A DNA stretch of 10,246 bases from an uncultured Rikenellaceae bacterium (GTDB taxonomy: Bacteria; Bacteroidota; Bacteroidia; Bacteroidales; Rikenellaceae). A program made the position numbers and the translations under genes. Position 1 is the first letter of the stretch; the number at the start of each line of letters is the position of its first letter. The stretch lies in assembly GCA_910588925.1 (NCBI GenBank), contig CAJURV010000066.1, positions 1 through 10,246 of the forward strand, written 5' to 3'. The notes beneath the pieces are model-generated. The model was not told where the DNA came from and ran no database searches. It saw only the letters and a program-made list of their open reading frames with translations. Below are positions 1-7,936 of the stretch, one piece after another.

Positions 1-204
1 GACCGCGATCGACGATTTTTGAGGTCTAAAAAACTTCGGCGCCCTGCGGTCTGCGCTTGTGTACGCGGGCAAGTATGCCTGCGACTCGCGGTTAATGCGC
101 ATATCTTTGGGTGTGAAGTGATAGTATCTGCTCGCCATCGGCTTTTCCAACCTCTGTCGGGTTAATCCGTGGTGGGTATCGCGGAGCGGCACCTCGTGCC
201 GCAT
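1..204 (-). CDS. Unrecognised open reading frame running off the left edge (partial, doubtful)
   Basis: Reading leftward from an ATG at 204, the frame stays open for 68 codons to the window edge, with no stop seen. An in-frame TAG lies a few codons upstream of that ATG, which limits the 5' end. A second ATG at 138, starting MASRYYHFTPKD, is an alternative start. The predicted peptide is basic and Arg-rich, with several Tyr, and contains the stretches FTPKDMRINRES and RRAPKFFRP. I do not recognise a family. It uses AGA, AGG and CGA arginine codons. Its 5' part overlaps a perfect hairpin (186-202), and the octamer ATGCGCAT occurs inside it and again just upstream. Both facts fit a repeat or leader sequence as well as a gene. 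It could be a real small gene, a decayed gene, or a chance frame. Confidence 0.3.
   Translation of the reverse strand, partial: MRHEVPLRDTHHGLTRQRLEKPMASRYYHFTPKDMRINRESQAYLPAYTSADRRAPKFFRPQKSSIAV
186..202. repeat. Perfect 7-bp inverted repeat (hairpin)
   Basis: The arms GCGGCAC and GTGCCGC are perfect reverse complements around a 3-nt centre (CTC). No T-run follows on either strand, so it is not an obvious terminator. It sits at the start of the doubtful partial frame on the minus strand. Confidence 0.5.
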
Positions 205-521
205 GTATGGCTTTAGCTAATGCGCATACCTTCAGTGCGTTTTGTAGCATCTTACCGTCTCACCAACAGATAACGTAAATACTGCACTTTCTATATCAAA
301 AGCTATAATAACAATGTGATATTTCCCCAAGCTGCAATATACACATTGAAATGCTCACCACAACGTATGCGGTATCACTGAATATCACGCACATTTAAAG
401 GGGCTTAGTCTCCCCCCCCCGAATAATAAAAATAAATATGGCATAAATCCCCGCCGAAAGCCGAAATAACAAATCCAATATGAAAGCTATGTCAGGAGCT
501 TCGCTAAGGCAAAGTTTCCCA
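205..521. other. Non-coding stretch downstream of uvrC
   Basis: No supportable gene lies here. It holds the second copy of the palindromic motif TAATGCGCATA (218-228; the first copy is at 93-103), AT-rich sequence at about 240-400, a run of nine C at 412-420, and a tandem GCCGAAA motif near 454-467. On the minus strand, the G-run followed by AGACTAAG, CCCC and TTTAAA could form a short G-C hairpin with a weak T-tract. That makes it a possible but unproven terminator for uvrC. No clear promoter for the left-edge frame was found. Confidence 0.5.
412..420. repeat. Nine-C homopolymer tract
   Basis: An uninterrupted run of nine C on the plus strand (nine G on the minus strand) lies about 100 bp beyond the uvrC stop codon. 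It is outside any supported coding sequence. Such tracts are prone to slippage in the cell and to errors in sequencing. Confidence 0.9.
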
Positions 522-2351
522 CTATACATCCTGACCGAGATAATTCCTCAATGCTTCGGCCCGTTGTTTTCCGACCGTTTCGACCAGCTCGTCGAAATCT
601 GCTTCACGTATGCCCTTTATACTTTTGAAGCGTTTCAACAGTTTTTCTATACTAGATTTGCCTATTGACGGGATATTTTCGAGGCGGCTTTTTATCTGTC
701 CGGCGGATCGTTTGTTGCGATGGAACGTGATGCCGAAACGGTGAGCTTCGTCGCGTATGTGCATCAGTACCTTTAGTGTTTCGCCGCTCTTGTCGAGATA
801 CAGGGGAGTGCTGTCGCCCGGATAGAAAATCTCCTCCAGTCTCTTGGCAAGCCCCACTATCTGTACTTTATCGGCTATGCCGAGGTTGGTCAGCACGCCG
901 TATGCGGCCGATAGCTGGCCTTTGCCGCCGTCGACCACTATGAGGTCGGGCAGGGGCGTACCTTCGTCGATCATACGCCCGTATCTACGCGTAAGGGTCT
1001 CGGCCATAGAGGCGAAGTCGTCTATGCCTACTACGCTTTTGATGTTGAAATGGCGATACTCTTTCTTACTGGGACGCCCGTCGCGGAACACCACACACGA
1101 CGATACGGGATAGGTGCCCTGTAGATTGGAGTTATCGAAACACTCTATGTGACGGGGCTGGCGCTGTAGGTTCAGTTCGCGACGCATGGTCTCCATGAGT
1201 CTGTCGGCGTGACGCGACGGATCGCTCTTTTCGATCTGTTTGAGCCTTTCCAGTCTGTATAGCCGACAGTTGCGCTCCGATAGGGATAGTAACTTGAACT
1301 TGTCGCCGCGCAGGGGAACGGTGAAACGGTGTCCCTCGAACTCTCCTTCGGGGGGCATTACCGGCACCACCACATCATGCTCCAGCTCCACCGACAGCTT
1401 CCGGCATATACGGTCTATGGCGAACGATAACACCGTTTCCAAATCCTCCTCTATGGCTAACTTCATCTCTATGGTGTAGGAGTTGATAACGGCTCCCGAC
1501 ACCACGTGCATATAGTTGCAATAGGCTGTGTAACCGTCTATCACGGGGTAGAATACGTCCATATTGCCGCCTGTTGCCGATACCACCACGGAGCGGCTGC
1601 GATAGTTCTCCAACCGGTCGAGCCGGTCCTTCACCCTCTGCGCCTCCTCGAAACGTAACGCCTCGGCCTCTTTCTCCATAAGACCTCGAAGATACTCCTC
1701 GGCCTGACGCAGATCGCCCCTCAACGTCTGCATTGCCATACGGACGCTCTCTACGTATTCGCTCTGGCTTATGCGTCCCACGCACGGAGCCTTGCAGTTG
1801 CCTATGTGATACTCCAAACATACGTCGAAACGCCCTTGTGCGACACGCTCCGGCGTCAGTTGCAGATGACAGGTGCGTATCATGTATAGCTTACGTACGA
1901 GGTCGAGCATGTTTTTCTGTACCGCCACAGAGGCGTAAGGGCCGAAATAGGTGCCGCCCGACGGTTCGACGCGGCGAGTCTGTATTATGCGAGGGTAAGG
2001 GTCGCGGGTGACCGCTATCCACGGGTAGGTCTTGTCGTCTTTGAGGAGTATATTGTACTTCGGTTGCAGCGACTTTATCATGTTGTTCTCCAACAACAGA
2101 GCGTCGGCCTCGCTCTCCACGACGGTGTGTACGATGGAGGCGATATGACGCACCAGCGCCTGCACTTTGCGGTTATGGTCGGCGCGTGCCACGAAATAGG
2201 ATGACACCCTCTTTTTCAGATTCTTGGCCTTGCCTACGTATATGACCACCCCCTCGTCGTTGAGAAAACGATATACCCCGGGCATATCCGGAAGCAACGA
2301 TACCTGCTCTTTCAGGTGGGAGGAGACACTCTCCTTTTTGATATTATCCAT
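522..2351 (-). CDS. uvrC: UvrABC excinuclease subunit C
   Basis: UvrC makes both incisions around bulky DNA damage in nucleotide excision repair, after UvrA and UvrB locate the lesion. The chosen start is the ATG at 2351 (MDNIKKES), giving 609 residues, usual for the family. A GTG at 2366 would add five residues but is less likely. Visible parts in order: the N-terminal GIY-YIG nuclease (PGVYRF near residue 24, VIYVGKAKNLKKR near 36-48, the acidic LLLENNMIK near 86-94), a cysteine group, a UVR helix pair that contacts UvrB (EAEALRFEEAQRVKDRL near 228-244), the RNase H-like nuclease (IECFDNSN near 402-409, VVDGGKGQ near 472-479, RDEAHRFG near 533-540) and C-terminal helix-hairpin-helix repeats (ENIPSIGK and following). 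Cysteines at about 161, 178, 186 and 190 resemble the reported Fe-S ligands of UvrC. It is the last gene of the run, 91 nt after the lipoprotein gene. No truncation is seen. Confidence 0.97.
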   Translation of the reverse strand: MDNIKKESVSSHLKEQVSLLPDMPGVYRFLNDEGVVIYVGKAKNLKKRVSSYFVARADHNRKVQALVRHIASIVHTVVESEADALLLENNMIKSLQPKYNILLKDDKTYPWIAVTRDPYPRIIQTRRVEPSGGTYFGPYASVAVQKNMLDLVRKLYMIRTCHLQLTPERVAQGRFDVCLEYHIGNCKAPCVGRISQSEYVESVRMAMQTLRGDLRQAEEYLRGLMEKEAEALRFEEAQRVKDRLDRLENYRSRSVVVSATGGNMDVFYPVIDGYTAYCNYMHVVSGAVINSYTIEMKLAIEEDLETVLSFAIDRICRKLSVELEHDVVVPVMPPEGEFEGHRFTVPLRGDKFKLLSLSERNCRLYRLERLKQIEKSDPSRHADRLMETMRRELNLQRQPRHIECFDNSNLQGTYPVSSCVVFRDGRPSKKEYRHFNIKSVVGIDDFASMAETLTRRYGRMIDEGTPLPDLIVVDGGKGQLSAAYGVLTNLGIADKVQIVGLAKRLEEIFYPGDSTPLYLDKSGETLKVLMHIRDEAHRFGITFHRNKRSAGQIKSRLENIPSIGKSSIEKLLKRFKSIKGIREADFDELVETVGKQRAEALRNYLGQDV

Positions 2352-2380
2352 GAGAAGCGGAGGCACAGCCTTTTTTGAAT

Positions 2381-2388
2381 CAACTTTA
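2381..2388 (-). promoter_or_regulatory. Possible weak -7 promoter box for uvrC
   Basis: On the minus strand the sequence reads TAAAGTTG, one mismatch from the Bacteroidota -7 consensus TAnnTTTG. It lies about 30 nt before the uvrC ATG. No convincing TTTG -33 element sits at the usual distance, so this is only a possibility. The 91-nt gap, the largest in the run, makes an internal promoter plausible. Confidence 0.2.
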
Positions 2389-2414
2389 TACGGCGGTCGA
2401 TCTTTCTCCGAACC

Positions 2415-2447
2415 AATAGGGCATACCTTTACACTACTCGCCCTATT
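2415..2447 (-). repeat. 8-bp inverted repeat spanning the lipoprotein stop codon
   Basis: AATAGGGC (2415-2422) and GCCCTATT (2440-2447) are perfect reverse complements separated by 17 nt. The TAG stop codon of the upstream lipoprotein gene lies inside one arm. No T-run follows on the minus strand, so it is not a standard terminator. In mRNA it could act as a processing or stabilising stem between the lipoprotein and uvrC messages. Confidence 0.5.
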
Positions 2448-3501
2448 TGACGATCAACCTCTGTCCTATGTTTATCCTGCTCGACTTCAACCCGTTAAGC
2501 CGCATTATCTTATCCACCGTGGTGCCGTAACGTCGGGCTATTGCATACAGGGTATCGCCCTTTACCACCCGGTGCACTACGGAGCCTGAGTTTTTGGACT
2601 GCGTGCCGCTCTGTGTGTTTCCTGAAGAGGCTGTAGGGCTCTTGGGCTGTGTAGTCACTGGCTCTTCGTCGGGCAGATCGCGTTTATTGGATGAGGCGCT
2701 CACAACGCCGCGTCTGTTATACACATATAACGATCCGTCCTGTAGTTTGTTTTTCTTTACATCTATGAGCAGGTTGGGGTTGAAGAACTGCCCCATGACC
2801 CTTACCTCGAAGTGTACGTGGTCGGTGGTGGCCCGTCCGGTGCGTCCTACCTTGGCTATCACGTCGCCGGCTCTTACGCGGTCGCCCGAGCGGGCTACAT
2901 TGCGCGAATTATGGCTGTAGACCGTCTCCAAACCGTTGTCGTGACGTATGACTACCACGTTGCCGTAACTGCTGTAGTTCTTCGACATGCGCACCACACC
3001 GTCGAACGCGGCGTACACGTTACTGCCGGGGAGCGCCTTGAGATCGACCCCCGTGTGCATGCGTCCGCTACGTATGCCGTAGTCGGAGATGAACCACCCG
3101 TCGCACGGGTAGTGGAAGTCGCGCTTCATGGCGTCGAGGTCGTAGTAGAGATAGTCGCGCCCCTTGAACGGATCGTAATAGGAGAATTTGACGTGCTGCG
3201 TTTCTATCTCCTTGAATTTGAACATGGCGGGGTCGCCTGCGAAACGATGGTTGTCGCGGTCGATACGGTTATATAGCGAGCTGGTATCGGCATCGGCGGC
3301 TATCTTGTCCCACGTGCGTTTGGCCTCGTTCCTCTCTCCTGCGCTCACCTTGTGTGGCCTTATGTCGCCCGTGTAAGGAGTGCCGTCGTCATTGAGATAA
3401 TAAGACGGCAACTGGCTGCTCCTGCTCTTTTTGAGAGAGGAGCAGCCGGCCATCGTGAGTGCGAGCGCCGCAGCTACCGTAAGTAACCCGGTGGCTCTCA
3501 T
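2443..3501 (-). CDS. Lipoprotein with M23 metallopeptidase domain and C-terminal LysM
   Basis: This 352-residue protein is a probable envelope-anchored peptidoglycan endopeptidase. The N-terminus (MRATGLLTVAAALALTMAGC) is a lipoprotein signal peptide with the lipobox cysteine at residue 20. The M23 domain spans about residues 130-245 and keeps the zinc-site motifs: H149-x3-D153 in RMHTGVD, H197 in VYSHNS, and H228-x-H230 in DHVHFE. An active enzyme is therefore expected, not a degenerate activator. A Ser/Thr/Gln-rich linker (about 275-307) leads to one LysM domain at about 309-352 (VKGDTLYAIARRYG to GQRLIVK), which binds glycan strands. The order, peptidase then LysM, is the reverse of NlpD. 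The ATG follows the trxB stop by a single base (TAA-C-ATG), which points to coupled translation. By family, M23 enzymes cut stem-peptide crosslinks; the exact bond is unknown here. Confidence 0.93.
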   Translation of the reverse strand: MRATGLLTVAAALALTMAGCSSLKKSRSSQLPSYYLNDDGTPYTGDIRPHKVSAGERNEAKRTWDKIAADADTSSLYNRIDRDNHRFAGDPAMFKFKEIETQHVKFSYYDPFKGRDYLYYDLDAMKRDFHYPCDGWFISDYGIRSGRMHTGVDLKALPGSNVYAAFDGVVRMSKNYSSYGNVVVIRHDNGLETVYSHNSRNVARSGDRVRAGDVIAKVGRTGRATTDHVHFEVRVMGQFFNPNLLIDVKKNKLQDGSLYVYNRRGVVSASSNKRDLPDEEPVTTQPKSPTASSGNTQSGTQSKNSGSVVHRVVKGDTLYAIARRYGTTVDKIMRLNGLKSSRINIGQRLIVK

Positions 3502-3502
3502 G

Positions 3503-4435
3503 TTATTCCATGCCGTTGAGGAAACGTTCGGCGTCTAAGGCGGCCATACAGCCCGACCCTGCGGCGGTGATAGCCTGACGGTAGCGCGGGTCTTTGACGT
3601 CGCCTGCGGCGAAGATGCCCTTGACACTGGTTTTGGATGTGCCTGGCTCCACTTTGATGTAACCTTCGGCGTCAAGCTCCAGCTGACCTGCGAATACTTT
3701 GGTGTTTGGAGTGTGACCTATGGCGAGGAAGAAACCGTCTATGTCGATAGTGCGTGTTTTGCCTTCGCCGTCTACGAGCAGGGCTCCGTTCACACCGTCT
3801 TCGTTACCGAGAACCTCTTTGGTGTTGTAGCCGAATAGCACCTCTATGTTGGGTGTGTTGAATACGCGGTCCTGCATGGCTTTAGAGGCACGCAGATGGT
3901 CTTTGCGCACGATCATGTACACTTTGCGGCAGAGGGTAGCCAGATAGGTGGCCTCTTCGCATGCCGTGTCGCCGCCGCCTACCACCGCAACGTCTTTTTT
4001 GCGGTAGAAGAAGCCGTCGCATGTAGCGCATGCCGATACGCCCATGCCACGGTACTCCAGCTCCGACTCGAGACCGAGATAACGGGCCGTGGCGCCGGTA
4101 GCCACTATAAGCGCGTCCGCCTCTATGACGGTGCCGCCGTCTATGGTTACCTTGAACGGACGTGCAGAGAAGTCGGTGGCGGTGACGATGCCGGTGCGTA
4201 TGTCGGTGCCGAGGCGTTCGGCCTGTCGGCGCAGATCCTCCATAAGCGATGTGCCGGTGGTGCCGTCGGGATATCCGGGGAAATTCTCTATCTCGGTAGT
4301 GGTGGTGAGCTGACCGCCCGGCTCTATGCCCTGATAGAGGACGGGTGCGAGGTTGGCGCGTGACGCGTAGATGGCGGCGGTGTAACCTGCGGGGCCGCTA
4401 CCGATGATGAGGATTTTTGTCTTTTCGTTTGCCAT
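3503..4435 (-). CDS. trxB: Thioredoxin-disulfide reductase
   Basis: This flavoenzyme passes electrons from NADPH through FAD and a redox-active disulfide to thioredoxin in the cytoplasm. The 310-residue length is normal. The FAD-binding GSGPAGYTA lies at about residues 12-20. The redox centre CATC (C136 and C139) sits in SACATCDGFF. The NADPH-binding GGGDTA is at about 153-158, with the basic IVRKDHLRASK following at about 175-185. The second FAD motif, FAAGDVKD, is at about 275-282. All key residues are present. It starts 34 nt after asd and ends one base before the lipoprotein ATG. No Shine-Dalgarno sequence is visible before the ATG, as is common in this phylum. A ferredoxin/flavodoxin-type reductase relative is possible in principle, but the CATC motif favours TrxB. 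Confidence 0.96.
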   Translation of the reverse strand: MANEKTKILIIGSGPAGYTAAIYASRANLAPVLYQGIEPGGQLTTTTEIENFPGYPDGTTGTSLMEDLRRQAERLGTDIRTGIVTATDFSARPFKVTIDGGTVIEADALIVATGATARYLGLESELEYRGMGVSACATCDGFFYRKKDVAVVGGGDTACEEATYLATLCRKVYMIVRKDHLRASKAMQDRVFNTPNIEVLFGYNTKEVLGNEDGVNGALLVDGEGKTRTIDIDGFFLAIGHTPNTKVFAGQLELDAEGYIKVEPGTSKTSVKGIFAAGDVKDPRYRQAITAAGSGCMAALDAERFLNGME

Positions 4436-4469
4436 TGGTTTTGTCGGTTTATTCAGATTAGATAGGATG

Positions 4470-5483
4470 TTATGCCTTGAGAACGCCTTGCTCTATGAAC
4501 GATTCGGCGATCTGTACCGCGTTGAGTGCGGCCCCCTTCTTTATCTGGTCGCCTACGCACCAGAAAGTGAGCCCGTTGGGGTTGGAGATGTCTTCACGTA
4601 TGCGTCCCACGTATACGGGTTCTTTTCCCGCTATCTCCAACGGCATGGGGTACTCTTTGCCTGCAGGATTGTCGATCACCACTATGCCTTTGCTCTTCTC
4701 GAAAGCCTCGCGCACCTCGTCGACGCCGAGGGGACGCTCCGTCTCCACCCATACGGCCTCGGAGTGGGCACGCATCACCGGCACGCGCACGCATGTGGCG
4801 CTCACCTCTATGTCGGAGTGCATGATCTTTCGCGTCTCGTTGTACATCTTTAGCTCCTCTTTGGTGTAGCCGTTGTCGCAGAATACGTCCACATGAGGTA
4901 TGAGGTTGAAAGCCAACTGATGTGCAAACTTCTCCACTGTAGGTTTCTCGCCCGCCACTATCTGACGGTACTGGTTTTCGAGCTCGGCCATAGCCTGTGC
5001 TCCCGCTCCGCTGGCCGCCTGATAGGTGGCTACGTGCACGCGTTTTATGTGCGACAGTTTCTCTATGGCGCCGAGCGCAACCACCATCTGTATGGTGGTG
5101 CAGTTGGGGTTGGCTATTATGCGTCGCGGCATCTGCAGGGCGTCCTCCGGGTTGACCTCGGGAACCACCAGAGGCACGTCGGGATCCATGCGGAATGCGC
5201 TGGAGTTGTCGATCATGACGGTGCCGTGCTTGGTTATGGTGTCGGCATACTCCAAAGAGGTGGAGCCGCCCGCCGATACGAACGCCACGTCTATACCCCT
5301 GAAGTCGTCGTTATGTTTCAGCTCTTTGACTACATGTTCTTTGCCGCGGAAAGCGTACGACGTGCCCGCGCTTCGCTTGGAGCCGAACAACGTCAGTTCG
5401 GTGACGGGGAAAGAGTGATCTTCGAGCACTCTGAGAAATTCTTGTCCTACGGCGCCGCTCGCGCCTACTATGGCTACTCTCAT
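4470..5483 (-). CDS. asd: Aspartate-semialdehyde dehydrogenase
   Basis: Asd reduces aspartyl phosphate to aspartate semialdehyde using NADPH. This is the branch point toward diaminopimelate and lysine, and toward threonine and methionine. The 337-residue protein opens with the nucleotide-binding GASGAVG (residues 7-13). The catalytic cysteine is C128 in ANPNCTT. QAASGAGAQAM (about 155-165) and RVPVMRAH, with the conserved histidine H240, complete the active site. The gene is complete with start and stop. Its product feeds peptidoglycan precursor synthesis, which fits its place directly after a peptidoglycan synthase gene. The 56-nt gap from that gene holds a weak promoter-like box, so separate expression is possible. 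Confidence 0.97.
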   Translation of the reverse strand: MRVAIVGASGAVGQEFLRVLEDHSFPVTELTLFGSKRSAGTSYAFRGKEHVVKELKHNDDFRGIDVAFVSAGGSTSLEYADTITKHGTVMIDNSSAFRMDPDVPLVVPEVNPEDALQMPRRIIANPNCTTIQMVVALGAIEKLSHIKRVHVATYQAASGAGAQAMAELENQYRQIVAGEKPTVEKFAHQLAFNLIPHVDVFCDNGYTKEELKMYNETRKIMHSDIEVSATCVRVPVMRAHSEAVWVETERPLGVDEVREAFEKSKGIVVIDNPAGKEYPMPLEIAGKEPVYVGRIREDISNPNGLTFWCVGDQIKKGAALNAVQIAESFIEQGVLKA

Positions 5484-5514
5484 TGTTCTATGGTGTGAGG
5501 CGTGAACGCCCTGT

Positions 5515-5544
5515 TAAACTTAATTATATATAGCTTCCGTTAAA
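5515..5544 (-). promoter_or_regulatory. Possible promoter before asd
   Basis: On the minus strand a TTTA element is followed after 18 nt by TAAGTTTA, one mismatch from the -7 consensus TAnnTTTG, in an AT-rich patch. It overlaps the stop codon of the PBP gene and would give a leader of roughly 25 nt. A small GGCG/CGCC stem (5499-5510) lies in that leader. The -33 match is poor. Confidence 0.25.
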
Positions 5545-7921
5545 TATCGAAGAAGCCGTCGTTGTCGTCGCTGCGTCTGTCCACCTCCTTATCGGTGAAT
5601 TCCGACCCCTCCTCGAGCAAGCCGGGACAGTCGTAACGTTCCACGCCTACGGGTTTGACGAAAGTGTCGCTCTCGCTAATGCCCAAAGAGGTGTCTTTAT
5701 AAACCTTCTGCATGAATATGCCGAACGCGGGCAGGGCCATGACGCCGCCTTCGCCGCGCGACGACGGGTGCACGCTACGGTCTTCGCCGCCCACCCACAC
5801 GCCGGCCACTATCTTGGGCACGATGCCCATGAACCATGCGTCGGAGTTGTTGTTAGTGGTGCCCGTCTTGCCGCCCATCTCTCCGGTGAACTTATACACT
5901 CCGCGCAACTTGCTGGCCGTACCCCGGTTGACTACGTTTTGCAGAAGCCCCAGCATGTCGAACGCGCTCTGTTGAGAGATCGCGTCGTAGCTCTGCGGGG
6001 AGAAGGTAGCCAATATGTTGCCGTGCTTGTCTTCTATGCGGGTTACGAATATCGGCTCTATATGAACGCCCATGTTGACGAAGTCGGTATAGGCTCCGGC
6101 CATCTCCAATAACGATACGTCGGCGGTACCCAGGCAGAGCGACGGGGTGGGGTCGATGTAGCTCTTGATGCCGAGACGGTGTATGAAGTCGGCCACCGCC
6201 GCAGGCTGGCCCGCCTGTTGCATTATCCATGCGGAGTAGTTGTTGCGGCTCATTGCCAGCCCCCACCACAACGGCCTTAACTCGCCCTCCTGCTCCACAT
6301 TGCCTGCCTCCTTGGGGCTCCACCCCTCTATGGTAACGGGCGAATTGGGCACCGGCGAACAGGGTGTGAGGCCCAACTGGTCTATGGCGAAAGTATATAC
6401 GTAAGGCTTGAATGTGGAGCCCGCCTGACGCCGCCCCTGCGACACCATGTCGTACATGAAGTGACGGAAGTCGACACCGCCCACGTATGCCTTTATGTAA
6501 CCCGACGACGGCTCTATGGCCACCATGCCCGAGCGCAGGAATCCCTTGCTGTAGAGGATTGAGTCGCGCGGGGTCATGACGGTATCTATACCGTAGCGGT
6601 TACCGTAGCTGAAAACGGTCATGTCGGTGGGGGTGCGGAACGCCTTGTCGATAGTCGCCTCGCTCGCTCCGTCGTTCTTCATGCGGCGGTAACGGTCGGT
6701 CTGTTTGACGGCCCGGTTTATGATATCCTCCTGCTCCTGTCTGGTTATATTGGAGAAGATGGAGCCGCGGGCTTTGGACTGGGCGTTGAAATGGGGCTGC
6801 ACGTTCTTGCGCATATTCTCCACTATCGCCTCCTCGGCGTACTTCTGCATGCGGGAGTTGATGGTGGTATATATCTTGAGGCCGTCCTTGTATATGTTGT
6901 AGGGAGTGCCGTCGGCTTTTTTGTTTTTGTTGCACCAGCCGTACAGAGGGTCGTTCTCCCACTGTTTTACCAACTGGTTATAGTCCCAGTCGGAGATGAA
7001 CGGGGTCTTCTTGGGTTGGCCTGCCGTCATGTATAGGCGCAACATGGTACGGAAATAGGTGGCTATGCCCACGTCGTGCGAGATGGGCTGATAGTTGAGT
7101 TTTATCTCCGTTCTCTTGAGCGAGTCCAACTCTTTTTTGGTTATGTAACCCTGCGCTTCCATGCGCGCCAGCACGGTATTGCGTCTGTTAAGGGCGTTTT
7201 TGGGGTTACGTACCGGGCTGAAACGCGAAGGTGCGTTAACCACACCCACAAGCATGGCCGCCTCCTCTACGCCCAATTCGCGCGGACTCTTGCCGAAGAA
7301 TGTCTGGGCCGCCGATTTGATGCCGTAGGCATTGCTTCCGTACTCCACCACGTTGAGGTACATTACTATGATCTCCTCTTTGGTGTAGTTGTGTTCGAGC
7401 ATTACGGCCGTTATCCACTCCTTGAATTTGGCTATCACCAGCGCCGCGTTACGGCTCACGGACGAACGGTAGTCGGTAGTGTCGCGAGGGTAGAGATTCT
7501 TTGCCAACTGTTGCGATATGGTGGAGCCGCCGCCCTGGTTCTGCGCCAGAAGCACCGTTCTGAAAGCGACACGGAAGAGGCTGGGGATGTCGATACCCGA
7601 ATGGCTGTAGAAGCGGGCGTCTTCCGTAGATACCAACGCCGCCACCAGATATGGCGACAGATCGTCGTAGTCTACGAACGACCTGTTCTCCACAAAGAGG
7701 CTTCCGAGCAGCTGTCCGTCTTCGGAGATGATGTCGGTGGCGAGGTTGCTACGCGGGTTTTCCAGCTCCTCGAATGTGGGAAGCGTGCCGAATGCGCCGC
7801 CGGCTATGAGGCTGAATATCACCGTCACGGCCACTATGGGCAACAATATTACGCTCCAGAATATTATAGCGAAGCGTTTCTTGTTCTTTATGTCGAATAA
7901 TTTTTTTGTCTTTTTTCCCAT
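5540..7921 (-). CDS. Class A penicillin-binding protein 1A (glycosyltransferase/transpeptidase)
   Basis: This bifunctional enzyme polymerises lipid II into glycan strands and crosslinks the peptides, acting on the periplasmic face of the inner membrane. It has 793 residues. A short basic cytoplasmic tail (KKTKK) precedes one membrane anchor at about residues 17-41. The GT51 domain holds the catalytic glutamate E100 in STEDARFYSHSGID, then GGSTISQQLAKNL (about 131-143) and MYLNVVEYG (about 187-195). The transpeptidase domain has S502 in GSTFK, the SxN motif S558-R-N560, and K685-T-G in GGKTGTT. All catalytic motifs are intact. The C-terminus ends in an acidic tail of about 20 residues after the domain. 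It begins 15 nt after nhaD with no clear Shine-Dalgarno. The family is usually called PBP1a, mrcA or ponA; a symbol is left out because assignment between class A paralogues is not certain. Confidence 0.96.
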   Translation of the reverse strand: MGKKTKKLFDIKNKKRFAIIFWSVILLPIVAVTVIFSLIAGGAFGTLPTFEELENPRSNLATDIISEDGQLLGSLFVENRSFVDYDDLSPYLVAALVSTEDARFYSHSGIDIPSLFRVAFRTVLLAQNQGGGSTISQQLAKNLYPRDTTDYRSSVSRNAALVIAKFKEWITAVMLEHNYTKEEIIVMYLNVVEYGSNAYGIKSAAQTFFGKSPRELGVEEAAMLVGVVNAPSRFSPVRNPKNALNRRNTVLARMEAQGYITKKELDSLKRTEIKLNYQPISHDVGIATYFRTMLRLYMTAGQPKKTPFISDWDYNQLVKQWENDPLYGWCNKNKKADGTPYNIYKDGLKIYTTINSRMQKYAEEAIVENMRKNVQPHFNAQSKARGSIFSNITRQEQEDIINRAVKQTDRYRRMKNDGASEATIDKAFRTPTDMTVFSYGNRYGIDTVMTPRDSILYSKGFLRSGMVAIEPSSGYIKAYVGGVDFRHFMYDMVSQGRRQAGSTFKPYVYTFAIDQLGLTPCSPVPNSPVTIEGWSPKEAGNVEQEGELRPLWWGLAMSRNNYSAWIMQQAGQPAAVADFIHRLGIKSYIDPTPSLCLGTADVSLLEMAGAYTDFVNMGVHIEPIFVTRIEDKHGNILATFSPQSYDAISQQSAFDMLGLLQNVVNRGTASKLRGVYKFTGEMGGKTGTTNNNSDAWFMGIVPKIVAGVWVGGEDRSVHPSSRGEGGVMALPAFGIFMQKVYKDTSLGISESDTFVKPVGVERYDCPGLLEEGSEFTDKEVDRRSDDNDGFFDI

Positions 7922-7936
7922 CGGATATCTTTATTA

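Noticed and set aside
480..668. Small plus-strand frame at the end of uvrC
   Set aside because: It is mostly antisense to the uvrC C-terminus, has no promoter signal, and resembles no known protein.
4893..5498. 201-codon open frame on the plus strand, opposite asd
   Set aside because: Antisense shadow of a complete, well-supported asd gene.
5499..5510. Terminator between the PBP gene and asd
   Set aside because: The GGCG/CGCC stem is short and no T-run follows on the minus strand.
5484..5539. Lysine or other riboswitch before asd
   Set aside because: The spacer is only 56 nt with one 4-5 bp stem, far too small for a known lysine riboswitch.
7076..7900. 274-codon open frame on the plus strand, opposite the PBP gene
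   Set aside because: It lies entirely antisense to a gene with all its catalytic motifs, has a His/Arg/Val-rich composition, and shows no recognisable domain.
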